Assembly (NCBI GenBank): GCA_026692845.1 | Contig: JAPLNM010000098.1 | Coordinates: 1 to 64,000, forward strand | Direction: 5' to 3' | Origin: Planctomycetota bacterium | GTDB taxonomy: Bacteria; Planctomycetota; Planctomycetia; Pirellulales; Pirellulaceae | Length of the DNA: 64,000 nt | Shown: piece by piece, positions 18,988 to 28,944 of the stretch | Position numbering within the stretch: position 1 is the first letter of the stretch | Layout of the letters: each line of letters opens with the position of its first letter | Translations under genes and position numbers: made by a program | The notes under the pieces: model-generated | What the model saw: the letters and a program-made list of their open reading frames with translations, nothing else | Database searches by the model: none | Told to the model about the DNA's origin: nothing

Positions 18988-20247
18988 ATGGGAATGACCA
19001 AACGCGTATTGATTATCGGAAACGGCATCATCGGTTTGTCTTCAGCGCTCTCGGCGCTGCGTCGAGGATTCGACGTGACGGTCTTGGACCGCAACACCGA
19101 GCACATTGAGAACTGCTCGTTTGGGAATTCGGGGATGATCGTCCCGAGCCACTTTGCACCCTTGGCACAACCCGGAGTGATCTCCCAGGGGCTACGATGG
19201 ATGCGGGACCCGGAGAGTCCGTTTTATGTGCAGCCTCGCTTGAGTTGGGATTTGATGAAGTGGGGGATGCGTTTCTACATGTCGACCCACAAAGACCAGG
19301 TAACTGCCGGATCTGCCCTTTTGAAAGAAATGCACTTAGCATCTCGCGAACTTTATTGCCAATGGCAAGACGAGGGGATTGAATGTTCGCTTGCCACGCG
19401 TGGCTTGTTGATGCTCTGCAAGAGTGACCATGGTCTCGAGGAGGAAGCCGCACTGGCGCACAGGGCCCGAGAGCTTGGGATCCCAGCATCGGTGCTCGAT
19501 CCTCAAGAGACAGCGGCCTTGGATCCGAACATCACGATGACGGTCCGAGGGAGTGTGTACTACCCCAAGGATTGCCATTTGAATCCTAGCCAATTGATCG
19601 GTTCCTTGCGGAGCAAAATCGATTCGCTCGGGGGTAAATTCGTTTATGGCGAACACGTTGTCGGTTGGGATGAACAAGCCGGAACGGTTCGGACGGTGCG
19701 AACGACCCGAGGGGAGTTTCAAGCCGACGAATTCGTCCTCAGCACGGGCGTGTGGTCCGATGGCATGTCGAAGCCTTTGGGGTTAAAGATCCCGATGCAA
19801 CCGGGCAAGGGCTATTCGCTGACGCTGCCCGATCCGGTGGAGTTGCCCAAGGTCTGTTCGATCTTGGTGGAGTCCAAGGTGGCCGTCACTCCGATCGGAT
19901 CGTCGCTTCGCTTCGGTGGCACCATGCAGCTTGGGGAGCTCAACGAATCGATCGATCCGAGGCGATTGAGTGGGATTTTAAAGAGCATTCCTCAGTACAT
20001 GCCTAAGTTCAAATCATCGCACTTCGAGGGCATTGAGCCTTGGGTCGGTCTTCGCCCCGTATCGCCCGACGGATTGCCTTATATCGGTCGTCCCAAGGGT
20101 CTGCGCAATCTGGTGGTAGCCACCGGGCATGCGATGATGGGAGTGAGTTTGGGGCCGATCACCGGCGAGCTTGTCGGTCAGATCCTCACGGGCGAGCCAA
20201 CGAGCATTGAACTTAAGCAAGCCGCAGTCGATCGGTTCCGGGATTGA
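18988..20247 (+). CDS. FAD-dependent amino-acid oxidase/dehydrogenase (DadA-like)
   Basis: A DAO-fold flavoenzyme of about 420 residues related to D-amino acid dehydrogenase. The N-terminal dinucleotide motif VLIIGNGIIGLSSAL is followed by the acidic end of beta-2 (VTVLDR). The C-terminal FAD motif is GLRPVSPDGLPYIGR with ATGHAMMGVSLGP. It likely oxidises an amine of an amino acid, passing electrons to the respiratory chain. The ATG at 18988 follows AAGGGG at 18971; a TTG at 18982 and an ATG at 18994 are alternatives. It ends 6 bp before the epimerase gene, so the two are probably co-transcribed. Substrate is not predictable from the sequence. Confidence 0.88.
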   Translation: MGMTKRVLIIGNGIIGLSSALSALRRGFDVTVLDRNTEHIENCSFGNSGMIVPSHFAPLAQPGVISQGLRWMRDPESPFYVQPRLSWDLMKWGMRFYMSTHKDQVTAGSALLKEMHLASRELYCQWQDEGIECSLATRGLLMLCKSDHGLEEEAALAHRARELGIPASVLDPQETAALDPNITMTVRGSVYYPKDCHLNPSQLIGSLRSKIDSLGGKFVYGEHVVGWDEQAGTVRTVRTTRGEFQADEFVLSTGVWSDGMSKPLGLKIPMQPGKGYSLTLPDPVELPKVCSILVESKVAVTPIGSSLRFGGTMQLGELNESIDPRRLSGILKSIPQYMPKFKSSHFEGIEPWVGLRPVSPDGLPYIGRPKGLRNLVVATGHAMMGVSLGPITGELVGQILTGEPTSIELKQAAVDRFRD

Positions 20248-20253
20248 TGCGTT

Positions 20254-21312
20254 ATGAAAGTCTTGGTCACTGGATCTAGCGGCTTGATCGGTTCGACAGC
20301 CGTAAGGCATTGGGATGCGCAAGGATCCGATGTCATCGGAGTCGACAACGACATGCGTCAGGTATTTTTTGGGGACCAAGGCAGCACGCTTAGGAATCTC
20401 GAGCTGCTCAAAGCGCAGACCAAGCGTTTTGAGTCGCATGCGATCGACGTGAGAGATCGCGAGGCGATCTTCGAGTTGATACGCAAGCATCGCCCCGAGT
20501 TGGTGATCCACTGCGCGGCGCAACCCTCCCACGACAAAGCCAGAGACATTCCGTTGGTCGATTTCGAGGTCAACGCCGTCGGAACGCTCAATATGCTCGA
20601 GGGGGTAAGGAGGCATTCGCCAGACGCGGTGTTCTGCCACATGAGTACCAACAAAGTCTATGGGGATGCGCCCAATGAGGTGCCGTTGATCGAGCAAGCC
20701 ACCCGTTTCGATTACTCCCGCAAAGAGGATCATCATGGTATCGACGAGACGTGTCGGATCGATCAGACGCTCCATTCGGTGTTTGGAGCATCGAAGACCG
20801 CCGCCGATGTGATGGCCCAGGAGTACGGCAGGTACTATGGGCTCAAGGTCGGGGTGTTTCGGGGAGGGTGTTTGACCGGACGAGCCCACTGCGGTGTGGA
20901 GTTGCACGGATTTCTATCGTACTTGGTCCACGTCGCCGTCCATGGCAAGCCCTATACGATCTTCGGATACGCAGGCAAGCAGGTTCGCGATCAGATCGAC
21001 AGTTCGGATGTGATTGCCGCGTTGGAAGCGTTTTGGCGCAGGCCACGAGCCGGGGAGGTTTATAACCTTGGAGGGGGGCGTGGGAACTCTGCATCGGTGC
21101 TCGAATGCATCGATTTGATTCACAAGCTCAGTCCTTATCAAGTCGAGTACCGTCTGAGCGATCAAAATCGGGTTGGAGACCATATTTGCTACATTTCTGA
21201 CTGCAGGAAACTCCAGCGAGACTATCCCGAATGGCGCGTCCGGATCGGATTGGAGCGCATCGTTCACGAGATGATCCAAGACGAAGAACTCCATCGAGCC
21301 GAGTTATCCTAG
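20254..21312 (+). CDS. NAD-dependent nucleotide-sugar epimerase/dehydratase (CDP-paratose epimerase-like)
   Basis: Extended short-chain dehydrogenase of 352 residues acting on nucleotide sugars. Features are the NAD motif VTGSSGLIGSTAV (residues 5-17), VIHCAAQPSHDKA near 88, STNKVYGD near 131, and FGASKTAADVMAQEYGRYYG at 177-196. The usual catalytic Tyr of YxxxK is Phe177, while Lys181 is kept. The GGCLTGRAHCGVELHGF region resembles CDP-paratose/tyvelose epimerase relatives. It would supply a cell-surface sugar, but no glycosyltransferases are adjacent. It starts 6 bp after the FAD oxidoreductase gene. Confidence 0.87.
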   Translation: MKVLVTGSSGLIGSTAVRHWDAQGSDVIGVDNDMRQVFFGDQGSTLRNLELLKAQTKRFESHAIDVRDREAIFELIRKHRPELVIHCAAQPSHDKARDIPLVDFEVNAVGTLNMLEGVRRHSPDAVFCHMSTNKVYGDAPNEVPLIEQATRFDYSRKEDHHGIDETCRIDQTLHSVFGASKTAADVMAQEYGRYYGLKVGVFRGGCLTGRAHCGVELHGFLSYLVHVAVHGKPYTIFGYAGKQVRDQIDSSDVIAALEAFWRRPRAGEVYNLGGGRGNSASVLECIDLIHKLSPYQVEYRLSDQNRVGDHICYISDCRKLQRDYPEWRVRIGLERIVHEMIQDEELHRAELS

Positions 21313-21355
21313 GAGCCTAGTATTCCTGAGAGTTCTGCTCAAGAAAAATCGAGAG

Positions 21356-21384
21356 TTGAAGCCGATAGGGCTTTAGGCTACACT
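21356..21384 (+). promoter_or_regulatory. candidate promoter of the gcvP riboswitch leader
   Basis: TTGAAG (21356-21361) and TACACT (21379-21384) are separated by 17 bp, ending about 16 bases before the first riboswitch aptamer. Spacing and position fit a sigma-70 promoter. Confidence 0.5.
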
Positions 21385-21399
21385 AGTTCAATCTCTGAA

Positions 21400-21620
21400 C
21401 GTCCAGCGCGAGAGGGCTCCAACGAGCCGCCGAAGGTGTAAAGTGTCCCACAAACACTCAGGCAAAAGGACCGCTGGACCGATACAGAATCTCTGGAGAG
21501 CGGTCGCCCTAGTCTTCTAGGCGACCCACCGAAGGGGCAAACCAAACTGGACGCATTGGCTCATCGGCGATGCGTCTCGAACGGTGAATCTCTCAGGTCA
21601 ATTGGACAGAGGGGCAAGCA
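21400..21620 (+). promoter_or_regulatory. tandem glycine riboswitch
   Basis: Two glycine aptamers lie in series upstream of gcvP. The first has gcgagagggctcc, then gccgccgaagg, then aaacactcaggcaaaaggac and gctggac. The second has ctctggagagcgg, then cccaccgaaggggc, then gaatctctcaggtcaa and ggacagagggg. The ACTCAGGCAAAAGGAC and CTCTCAGG...GGACAGAGG signatures are diagnostic of the class. Glycine binding normally switches on the glycine-cleavage gene downstream. About 90 bases separate it from the gcvP ATG; no clear terminator with a T run was seen there, so control may be at translation. Confidence 0.95.
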
Positions 21621-21709
21621 ACCGACAAGCGTTCGACGCGGTTCGCAAAAGCGAACTCGTCTTCCGCCGACCCGGGGAACTTGTACCCTAATCCCAATGC
21701 GACCTGCTC

Positions 21710-24580
21710 ATGAACTCAGCCCACCGTAGCTTCAAAACCTCTGCGCCTGTGCATAGGTCCGCACCGTTCGTCGGCCGACACATCGGTCCTCGCGAGCACG
21801 AAATCCAAGAGATGCTCAGCAAGCTTGGCTATACCAGCCTTGATGAACTGACCCAACGGGTCATTCCCGAACGCATCCTGGACCTTAGCCCCCTGAAGCT
21901 CGCCGAGGGTCTGAGTGAAGAAGAAGCGCTGGCACAACTGCACCAGATCGCTAGCAAGAATCGAATCTTCAAATCATGGATCGGTGCTGGGTACTACAAC
22001 GCCTACCTCCCGAAAGTCCTACAACGCAACGTTCTTGAAAACCCAGCTTGGTACACCGCTTATACCCCCTACCAACCCGAGATCTCCCAAGGTCGCTTGG
22101 AGGTATTGTTCTACTACCAGACCATGGTGTGCGAATTGACCGGCATGGACATCGCCAATGCATCGCTGCTGGACGAAGCCACAGCGGCTGCAGAAGCCAT
22201 GGCCTTTGCGTTGAGAAACGCGAAAGCAGGCAAGCGATTTTTGATCTCCAAGTGGTGCCACCCGCAGACGATCGACGTCGTTAGAACGCGCGCGGCTGCG
22301 TTGGATGTCCAAGTCGTCGAGTTCGATGAAACCGCCGGTCCTGAGACTTGGGAAAACGTCTTTGGCGTACTGGCCCAATATCCGACGACCGACGGCCGAG
22401 TGATTTGCCCGAAGGGTTGGATCGCAGAGGCAAAGAAGCATTCGGTCTTGGTGATCTTGGCCAGCGATCTGCTCGCGCTGATGCTCTTAGAGTCCCCGGG
22501 CTCCCTGGGCGCAGATGTCGCCGTTGGGTCTTCGCAACGCTTCGGCATACCGCTGGGCTTCGGTGGTCCGCATGCAGCTTTTTTTGCCACACGCGACGCG
22601 TTGAAGCGCACGATTCCCGGGCGTTTGGTCGGCCAATCGATCGACCGGCATGGCGATCGAGCCTATCGCCTTGCACTTCAAACCCGCGAGCAACACATCC
22701 GTCGAGAAAAAGCCACCTCGAACATCTGCACGGCCCAGGCCCTGCTTGCGATCCTGGCGACCCTTTATGCCTGCTATCACGGCCCAGATGGACTTCGAGA
22801 AATCGCCTTGCGAACGCATCGCAAAACCTCGAGGCTCTACCGCACGCTCAAAGCCGCTGGCATGAAACTCAAAAGCGACCGATTCTTCGACACACTAGCG
22901 ATCGAAGTCCCCGGAAGGGCTGATGCGTTGATCCAGGCCGCTGAAAAACTGGGGATGAATCTACGAAAACTCGATCCAGATACCCTAGGGATCAGTTTCG
23001 ATGAGACCACCACCGACCAAGACGTCGCGTTGGTCGCCAAAGCCTTGGGCGTCGAGCAACTTCACAACGACGACTCAAGCCTTCTGCACGAAGATACCTT
23101 TCGCTCCGATGCGATCCTGACCCAAGAAGTCTTCCATCGGTATCGAAGCGAAACCGAGATGATGCGCTACGTCCGATCCTTATCGGACAAAGACATCGCC
23201 TTGGACCGCGCCATGATCCCCTTGGGCTCGTGCACCATGAAACTCAACTCCGCCTCGGAATTGACCGGCGTGACATGGCCCGAATTCAACGCGATCCATC
23301 CGATGGCACCGGCCGATCAGACCGAAGGTTATCGGATTCTGATCGATCAACTCGAAGCGATGCTGTGCGAAGCGACCGGATACGACGAAATCTCCTTGCA
23401 ACCCAACGCGGGCTCCCAAGGCGAGTACGCAGGCTTGCTGGCCATCATGCAATACCACGAATCGCAAGGCCAAGGCGATCGCAACATCTGCTTGATCCCA
23501 AGCTCGGCCCACGGCACCAATCCAGCCAGTGCGCAGATGGCCAACATGCAAGTCGTCGTCGTCGCATGCGACTCCCAGGGGAACGTCGACTTGTTGGACT
23601 TGGATCAAAAGATCCAGCAGCATGGATCCAAAATCGCCGCAATCATGATCACCTACCCATCGACCCACGGCGTGTTCGAAGAAGGGGTCACGGCAATCTG
23701 TGAAAAAGTCCATGCGGTAGGTGGACAGGTCTACATCGACGGCGCCAACCTCAATGCGCTCGTCGGCGTGGCAAGACCCGGAAAGTTCGGAGGGGACGTC
23801 TCGCACCTGAACCTCCACAAAACCTTCTGCATACCCCACGGTGGTGGAGGACCGGGCGTCGGACCCGTCGGAGTCAAGAAGCACTTGGCACCGTTCCTGC
23901 CCCGCGATGGCGTTCATACCCAACGCCGCGGACCGATGGTCTCTGCCACCGCGTTTGGCTCAGCCAGCATCCTGCCGATCTCCTGGATGTACATCCGAAT
24001 GATGGGAGCCGAAGGTTTGAAACGAGCCACCCAAGTTGCGATCTTGAGCGCCAACTATGTCGCATGGAAGCTCAAAGACTACTACCCCATTCTCTACACC
24101 GGCAACGATGGACTCATCGCCCACGAGTGCATCATCGACACGCGACCCTTGGACCGCGATGCGCACATCGGAGTCGACGACATCGCCAAGCGGTTGATCG
24201 ACTATGGATTCCATGCACCGACGATGTCCTTCCCCGTCGGCGGGACGCTCATGATCGAGCCCACCGAGAGCGAGTCGCTCCAAGAGCTCGACCGATTCTG
24301 CCGCGCGATGATCCTGATCCACGGCGAGTATCTCAAAGTCCGCTCGGGGCAGTGGGATGCTAGCAATAACCCGTTGAAAAACGCACCCCATACCCTCCAG
24401 GATATTCTGGCCGAGTCAGGCCTGGGCTACCCGCGCGCGTTGGCCGCGGTTCCAGACCCTGAATCCAAGGGTTCCAAGTACTGGCCTGCGGTGGCTCGGA
24501 TCGACAATGTCTATGGCGATCGCAACCTAGTGTGCGCCTGCCCACCGATGTCGAGCTATGAACCGCCGATTCAACCGTAA
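21710..24580 (+). CDS. gcvP: glycine dehydrogenase (decarboxylating), P-protein
   Basis: The P-protein of the glycine cleavage system decarboxylates glycine with PLP and transfers aminomethyl to the lipoyl H-protein. At 956 residues it is the long fused form (alpha plus beta halves in one chain). Family landmarks are [17 protein letters not shown] near residue 21, the glycine-rich [27 protein letters not shown] near 505 and the PLP lysine Lys704 in [16 protein letters not shown]. No gcvT or gcvH is present in the window, so the other subunits must be elsewhere. The gene has its own tandem glycine riboswitch and probable promoter. Confidence 0.98.
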   Translation: MNSAHRSFKTSAPVHRSAPFVGRHIGPREHEIQEMLSKLGYTSLDELTQRVIPERILDLSPLKLAEGLSEEEALAQLHQIASKNRIFKSWIGAGYYNAYLPKVLQRNVLENPAWYTAYTPYQPEISQGRLEVLFYYQTMVCELTGMDIANASLLDEATAAAEAMAFALRNAKAGKRFLISKWCHPQTIDVVRTRAAALDVQVVEFDETAGPETWENVFGVLAQYPTTDGRVICPKGWIAEAKKHSVLVILASDLLALMLLESPGSLGADVAVGSSQRFGIPLGFGGPHAAFFATRDALKRTIPGRLVGQSIDRHGDRAYRLALQTREQHIRREKATSNICTAQALLAILATLYACYHGPDGLREIALRTHRKTSRLYRTLKAAGMKLKSDRFFDTLAIEVPGRADALIQAAEKLGMNLRKLDPDTLGISFDETTTDQDVALVAKALGVEQLHNDDSSLLHEDTFRSDAILTQEVFHRYRSETEMMRYVRSLSDKDIALDRAMIPLGSCTMKLNSASELTGVTWPEFNAIHPMAPADQTEGYRILIDQLEAMLCEATGYDEISLQPNAGSQGEYAGLLAIMQYHESQGQGDRNICLIPSSAHGTNPASAQMANMQVVVVACDSQGNVDLLDLDQKIQQHGSKIAAIMITYPSTHGVFEEGVTAICEKVHAVGGQVYIDGANLNALVGVARPGKFGGDVSHLNLHKTFCIPHGGGGPGVGPVGVKKHLAPFLPRDGVHTQRRGPMVSATAFGSASILPISWMYIRMMGAEGLKRATQVAILSANYVAWKLKDYYPILYTGNDGLIAHECIIDTRPLDRDAHIGVDDIAKRLIDYGFHAPTMSFPVGGTLMIEPTESESLQELDRFCRAMILIHGEYLKVRSGQWDASNNPLKNAPHTLQDILAESGLGYPRALAAVPDPESKGSKYWPAVARIDNVYGDRNLVCACPPMSSYEPPIQP

Positions 24581-24752
24581 TTGGGACACGAGAATCCAGA
24601 TCAAGATTGGAAATCTGGGCAAGCTCGAGAAAACAGAAAGATTTTCCATTTTGGGGGTTGCCTTTCCATGCCTTTGCCGCGAACGATAGGCACTGGAAGG
24701 GTCAGAGCACACACTGATACCGACGAAGTAGCATTACATTTCGTCATAGCTC

Positions 24753-25373
24753 ATGGAAAAAAAGAGCCCACCTACCTACGGCCAACCTACGGACGGCCAG
24801 CCTTCCGAATCCCCCGCCAGCGCCAAGAGTGAAAGATCCGCCGCGGAAAAACCACAGCTTGCAAAACCTGCTCCTAGGAAACGGGTTTGCAAAAAGCTGT
24901 CGGAATCCAAGCATGCATTTCTTTTGAATCGGATCGCTGAGGTGAGACTTCAGCAAGGGATATCGCTGCGAACGGTTTCTCGCAGAACAGGACTTCCGGT
25001 GCGAGAGCTCCGGGTCCAAGAACGGCCCAGCGCGAATCTGAGCCTCAAAGAACTCCATCTTTGGAAGGAAGCCCTCGAGGTTCCCCTCGAACACCTGCTG
25101 ATAGATCGCGATTTATCTATTTGCGAATCGATCCAATCGCGAGCAAGTCTGGTCAAGATCATGAAAACGGTCGCCTCGGTTCGAGAGATCGTTGTGAGCC
25201 AACGCTTGGTCCGATTGATCGATATGCTCAGGCATCAACTCGTTGAATTGATGCCTGAACTCAGCAGTGTTCATGCTTGGCCAGCCAACGGAAATCGTCG
25301 TGCGCAAGAGGAATTAGGCAAGATCGCGGTCGAACCGATCGCCATTGCCAAATTGTCTTTTCAAGGGGACTGA
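24753..25373 (+). CDS. HTH-containing protein, function unknown
   Basis: A 206-residue protein not recognised as a named family. Residues 1-50 are Pro/Ala/Lys-rich and disordered, with YGQPTDGQP repeats. Residues about 57-116 look like an XRE/Cro-type helix-turn-helix (LLNRIAEVRLQQGISLRTVS, then RTGLPVRELR). A helical, Leu/Val-rich tail follows (~120-190). It could be a DNA-binding regulator. It ends 4 bp from the end of the convergent fliF gene, so it is a neighbour but not co-transcribed. The start at 24753 is the first ATG of the frame; no clear Shine-Dalgarno sequence is seen. Confidence 0.7.
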   Translation: MEKKSPPTYGQPTDGQPSESPASAKSERSAAEKPQLAKPAPRKRVCKKLSESKHAFLLNRIAEVRLQQGISLRTVSRRTGLPVRELRVQERPSANLSLKELHLWKEALEVPLEHLLIDRDLSICESIQSRASLVKIMKTVASVREIVVSQRLVRLIDMLRHQLVELMPELSSVHAWPANGNRRAQEELGKIAVEPIAIAKLSFQGD

Positions 25374-25377
25374 CTAT

Positions 25378-26943
25378 TCAGTTTTGCGAAATCCAAGAGG
25401 CCAATCTCGACGCGACCTGCTCGGGTTGCGATTGGATCTTTTCATGGAGTTTCCATGAAGGCTTCAGCAACGGCTCATCGTTTTCGATCAAGGGGGCTTG
25501 CTCTCTAAGATCCAAAAGCGATGGGCCGTTTGCTTTTTGGATGGCTACCGAGCGCAAAAGAAGCATTGCAAGCATCACTAACCCGAAGAGCCCAAGTGTC
25601 TTCCAGGATTCGGCAAACCACAGCCAAGCCGAATGCCAAGGGGTCGAGGCGATCGGCATCGATTCGCTCGCATGGATGTGATCGGTGATGCTGATCGAGC
25701 TTTCGATCTGCTTGCTCGATAACCATGCGTTTGCGACCAAAGGGGTGAGTTTTTGGCGAATGGTTTGGACCGTCTGCGTTTTGATTTCGTCCAAGGCCCG
25801 TTGGGTGATCGGCGGGATGTGCGATGCGACGGCCGACATCGTCGCGCCGCCGGAAGAGTCTGAGCTATCCGTGCTACCCGTGCTATCCGTGGAATTGGAG
25901 GGTTCCGTGTCCCCCTCAGATGCTTGCCACTGGTGTCGGTACGCGCGGTAGTAGTAGGACGTAGGAATGGAGACCGAGATGCGACTGCTGTAGAGGATCG
26001 GTGGTTTGGACATTTGGTTTAGCGACGCGTATTCGCTAAGCCGAGCTTTGCGGTTGGCGACCAAGCTAGGGCTTGTGTCGTTGTCGGAACCACCTGTCGA
26101 AGAGGCCGATGGAGTGCTTTCGGCGAAATCAGCCGGGTGGACCGGTTCGCTGGAAATGACTATTTGCACATCACCGTAGCCTGCCAACAGCTCGGTCGCT
26201 TTTTTCTTGATGTCCTCTTCGTGCTCTCGGCGGCGGTCGGTCCAAAGGGTATCGTTTTGGCCGAGGCTCGGTTCGGTGAAGGTCTCACCGAGGCCCAGGT
26301 CGACCAAGACGACTTCGGAGGCTTGCAGGCCCGGGAAGTGCATTTGGACGAGTCGTACGATATTGCGGCGCTCGGTCCGTGATAGGTAAGGTTTATTTTT
26401 CGGATGGATTGCGACGGTCGCTGCGCGTTTTTTGTCGGGGGAAAAACCTTCGGATTTTTCGTCGTAGGTCACCACCGCTTGGCGAACGAAAGGGAACTCT
26501 TTGAGCGTGTTTTGGATCTGCAGTATCCGCTCCTTGCGCTCGCGTTGCTGCGCGACGCTTCGCGGTTCAAGGAACCGCAGCGGATCGCTCGAACCGGCGA
26601 GTTCTTGATCCAAACGAACCGGTAAGCATTTGGCTTGGGCCAGCGCTTTGAGGTAAGCGTCCTTGGAGGTGGAAGGAACGCGCATGCGATTTCCAGTCCG
26701 TTCGTAGTTTCGCAGGCTCGCGTTGCTGAAAGCCAACTCGAACTGGTCGAGTTGTTCGGGTGCGAAATCCTGGCCGTCGAGCAGATACTCCATCCGGTTC
26801 GACAGGAGGTTGGCGTTTTGGACCAGGAGCCCCAAGCCCACCGCGAGCAGGGCCGTGCAGAAGACCATCGCCATGCGGGTTTGGGGATTGCTGCGAATAA
26901 ACAGGCTTCGTAGCGATTCAAAGATTTGGATGAGGCTTTTCAT
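25378..26943 (-). CDS. fliF: flagellar MS-ring protein FliF (divergent)
   Basis: FliF forms the inner-membrane MS ring of the flagellum. This 521-residue copy has a first membrane segment at ~24-42 (MAMVFCTALLAVGLGLLVQN) and a ring-building region with EFPFVRQAVVTYDEK and a mucin-like Ser/Thr/Asp stretch (~345-370). A second membrane segment lies at ~446-462 (LGLFGLVMLAMLLL), followed by a short cytoplasmic tail ending QPEQVASRLASWISQN, which fits the FliG-binding end. AAGGGAG lies just before the ATG, a clear ribosome-binding site. No other flagellar gene is in the window, unusual since fliF usually heads an operon. Confidence 0.78.
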   Translation of the reverse strand: MKSLIQIFESLRSLFIRSNPQTRMAMVFCTALLAVGLGLLVQNANLLSNRMEYLLDGQDFAPEQLDQFELAFSNASLRNYERTGNRMRVPSTSKDAYLKALAQAKCLPVRLDQELAGSSDPLRFLEPRSVAQQRERKERILQIQNTLKEFPFVRQAVVTYDEKSEGFSPDKKRAATVAIHPKNKPYLSRTERRNIVRLVQMHFPGLQASEVVLVDLGLGETFTEPSLGQNDTLWTDRRREHEEDIKKKATELLAGYGDVQIVISSEPVHPADFAESTPSASSTGGSDNDTSPSLVANRKARLSEYASLNQMSKPPILYSSRISVSIPTSYYYRAYRHQWQASEGDTEPSNSTDSTGSTDSSDSSGGATMSAVASHIPPITQRALDEIKTQTVQTIRQKLTPLVANAWLSSKQIESSISITDHIHASESMPIASTPWHSAWLWFAESWKTLGLFGLVMLAMLLLRSVAIQKANGPSLLDLREQAPLIENDEPLLKPSWKLHEKIQSQPEQVASRLASWISQN

Positions 26944-27148
26944 ACTCCCTTAGATCTTTAGCAAATCCTCGAGCGTGAGCCCAAGCCCACCTGCCCCTAA
27001 ATTCGTGCCAACTGGCCGCGAATTCCTGCCTGCGTCTCTGACAATTCACCCTTAGAAGCGATCCAAAGGGTGCAGAAAATGGAGAGCTAAGGTAAATTAG
27101 GGGGAGTTCCGAGCAAGCACCTACCACTCAACGCACTGTCCAATAGGT

Positions 27149-28504
27149 ATGTCGACCGAAGCCACGAAGACCGAAGTTGGAAGCTACTTCATCTCGAATT
27201 ACCCACCCTATTCGCAGTGGACCCCCGAGGCGATTCCCGAAGCCCTCAGTGCCTTGGCCACCTTGCCCGGGTCTGTAAGCAACCCCGAGCAAGCCGCCGA
27301 GCTACCTCCGTTGGGTTTGTATCTGCATATCCCCTTTTGCCGCAAACGCTGCAAGTTTTGTTACTTCAAGGTTTTCACCAACGTCAACGCCGAGGCCATC
27401 GAGCGCTACGTATCGGCCCTGTGCCAAGAAATCAGCCTTGTCGCCCAGCAACCTCTGATGCAAGACCGCCAGTTCCGCTTCGTCTATTTCGGCGGGGGAA
27501 CCCCGAGCTTCCTCTCGGTCAAGCAACTGCAGTCTCTGATGGATCGCCTTCACCGCCACGTTTCTTGGAACGGTGCTGAAGAAGTCACCTTTGAGTGCGA
27601 GCCAGGAACGCTCAGCGAATCGAAGGTACAGATCCTCAAGGAACTTGGCGTAACTCGCTTGAGCCTGGGTGTCGAAAACTTCTCCGATGCGATCCTCGAA
27701 GAGAACGGTCGAGCTCATCTATCGAAAGAGGTTTACCGAGCGTGGGAATGGATCTCTAAAGCGGAATTTGCCAATGTGAACATCGACTTGATTTCTGGCA
27801 TGGTCGGAGAGACTTGGGAGAATTGGAAGCAGAACATCCAAAAGACGCTCGAACTGTCCCCTGAGAGCGTGACGATCTACCAGATGGAACTTCCCTTCAA
27901 TACCGTCTACTCCAAAGGGATGCTTGAATCCCAAAGCGAATCGGCCGTTGCGACTTGGCCGACCAAGCGGGACTGGGTCCGTTACGCATTCGATGTCTTT
28001 CAAGACAACGGTTACTCGATCAGCAGTGCCTATACGGTCGTCAAGGACCCGACGAAGGTCAGTTTCTCGTATCGCGACAATCTCTGGAGAGGCTCGGATC
28101 TGCTTGCCACAGGCATCGCGAGCTTTGGACATGTCGGCGGCGTGCATTACCAAAACGTTCCGGAATGGGATCGTTACTTGAGCATCATCCTCGATGAAAA
28201 TCGACTTCCGATCGGCCGTGCCTATCGTCCCACGGTGCAACAGCGATTGATCCGCGAGATGATCTTGCAACTGAAAAAAGGGTACTTGAACGTCGAGTAC
28301 TTCCGCCGCAAATTCCAGGTCGACATCCTCGAGCATTGGCAATCGGAGTGGAATGCTTATGCCGCCGATGGATACGTCCAGTTGCCTGCCGATTCGAAGG
28401 CCCAGGATGCAGACATCCGTTTGACGACCGACGGGCTCTTGCGAGTCGACGGACTTTTGCAGGCGTTTTTTGAACCTGAGTTTCGCAACGTACGGTACAC
28501 CTGA
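27149..28504 (+). CDS. HemN/HemW-family radical SAM protein
   Basis: A 451-residue radical SAM enzyme of the coproporphyrinogen III oxidase-like family. The 4Fe-4S ligands are Cys64, Cys68 and Cys71 in IPFCRKRCKFCYF. The SAM-binding GGGTPS and the motif TRLSLGVENFSDAILEENGR follow, and a C-terminal HemN-type domain begins around residue 350. Members include the heme chaperone HemW and true anaerobic oxidases; the sequence does not decide which applies, and the GVENF variant and CKFCYF suggest a distinct subgroup. It is followed by a DUF2752 gene overlapping by one base (TGATG). Confidence 0.85.
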   Translation: MSTEATKTEVGSYFISNYPPYSQWTPEAIPEALSALATLPGSVSNPEQAAELPPLGLYLHIPFCRKRCKFCYFKVFTNVNAEAIERYVSALCQEISLVAQQPLMQDRQFRFVYFGGGTPSFLSVKQLQSLMDRLHRHVSWNGAEEVTFECEPGTLSESKVQILKELGVTRLSLGVENFSDAILEENGRAHLSKEVYRAWEWISKAEFANVNIDLISGMVGETWENWKQNIQKTLELSPESVTIYQMELPFNTVYSKGMLESQSESAVATWPTKRDWVRYAFDVFQDNGYSISSAYTVVKDPTKVSFSYRDNLWRGSDLLATGIASFGHVGGVHYQNVPEWDRYLSIILDENRLPIGRAYRPTVQQRLIREMILQLKKGYLNVEYFRRKFQVDILEHWQSEWNAYAADGYVQLPADSKAQDADIRLTTDGLLRVDGLLQAFFEPEFRNVRYT

Positions 28505-28944
28505 TGACAAGCCCTGGGCTGGGCAAGGCAGAGCGGGCTAGCCTCGCGGTGCTAACCGCAGCTTTGGTCTCCGTGCTGGGCGTTGCAGCTTGGCTGGTCC
28601 CAGAGCCCAGTGGCCTGGGCACCCATCAGCAATTGGGATTGCCTGCCTGCACATCGGTTTCGATATTGGGGATTCGCTGTCCGGCCTGCGGGATGACGAC
28701 CTCCTGGGCCTTGATGGCCGAGGGTCGAGTCCCTGAGGCGATCCGAGCCAATCTCGGAGGATCGCTGCTGTTTATTGTCGCTGCCTGTTCGGTCCCATGG
28801 CTCGTGGGCATTCTATGGACCTCAAGCTGTCGACTCCGAGATCAATGGGGACTTTTTGCCCTGAGCGGATCGCTCGTGTCGATGGCCATCGCCTTGGTCC
28901 TTTGGGCTTGGAATCTGGTGACCACTAAGCTGCAAAACCTTTGA
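28504..28944 (+). CDS. DUF2752 membrane protein
   Basis: A small 146-residue integral membrane protein. The DUF2752 signature CPACGMTTSWALMAEGR is at residues 59-75 with the Cys59/Cys62 pair. About three hydrophobic segments are visible (~14-32, ~79-100, ~117-138). The function of the family is unknown; the CxxC may bind metal or be redox-active. The start codon overlaps the radical SAM stop (TGATG), implying translational coupling. Its 3' end overlaps the convergent SNF2 gene by 20 bases. Confidence 0.85.
   Translation: MTSPGLGKAERASLAVLTAALVSVLGVAAWLVPEPSGLGTHQQLGLPACTSVSILGIRCPACGMTTSWALMAEGRVPEAIRANLGGSLLFIVAACSVPWLVGILWTSSCRLRDQWGLFALSGSLVSMAIALVLWAWNLVTTKLQNL

Noticed and set aside
23180-23923. 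Long minus-strand frame opposite gcvP
   Set aside because: It lies inside the unambiguous gcvP gene and has no family likeness; such shadows are common in this GC-rich DNA.
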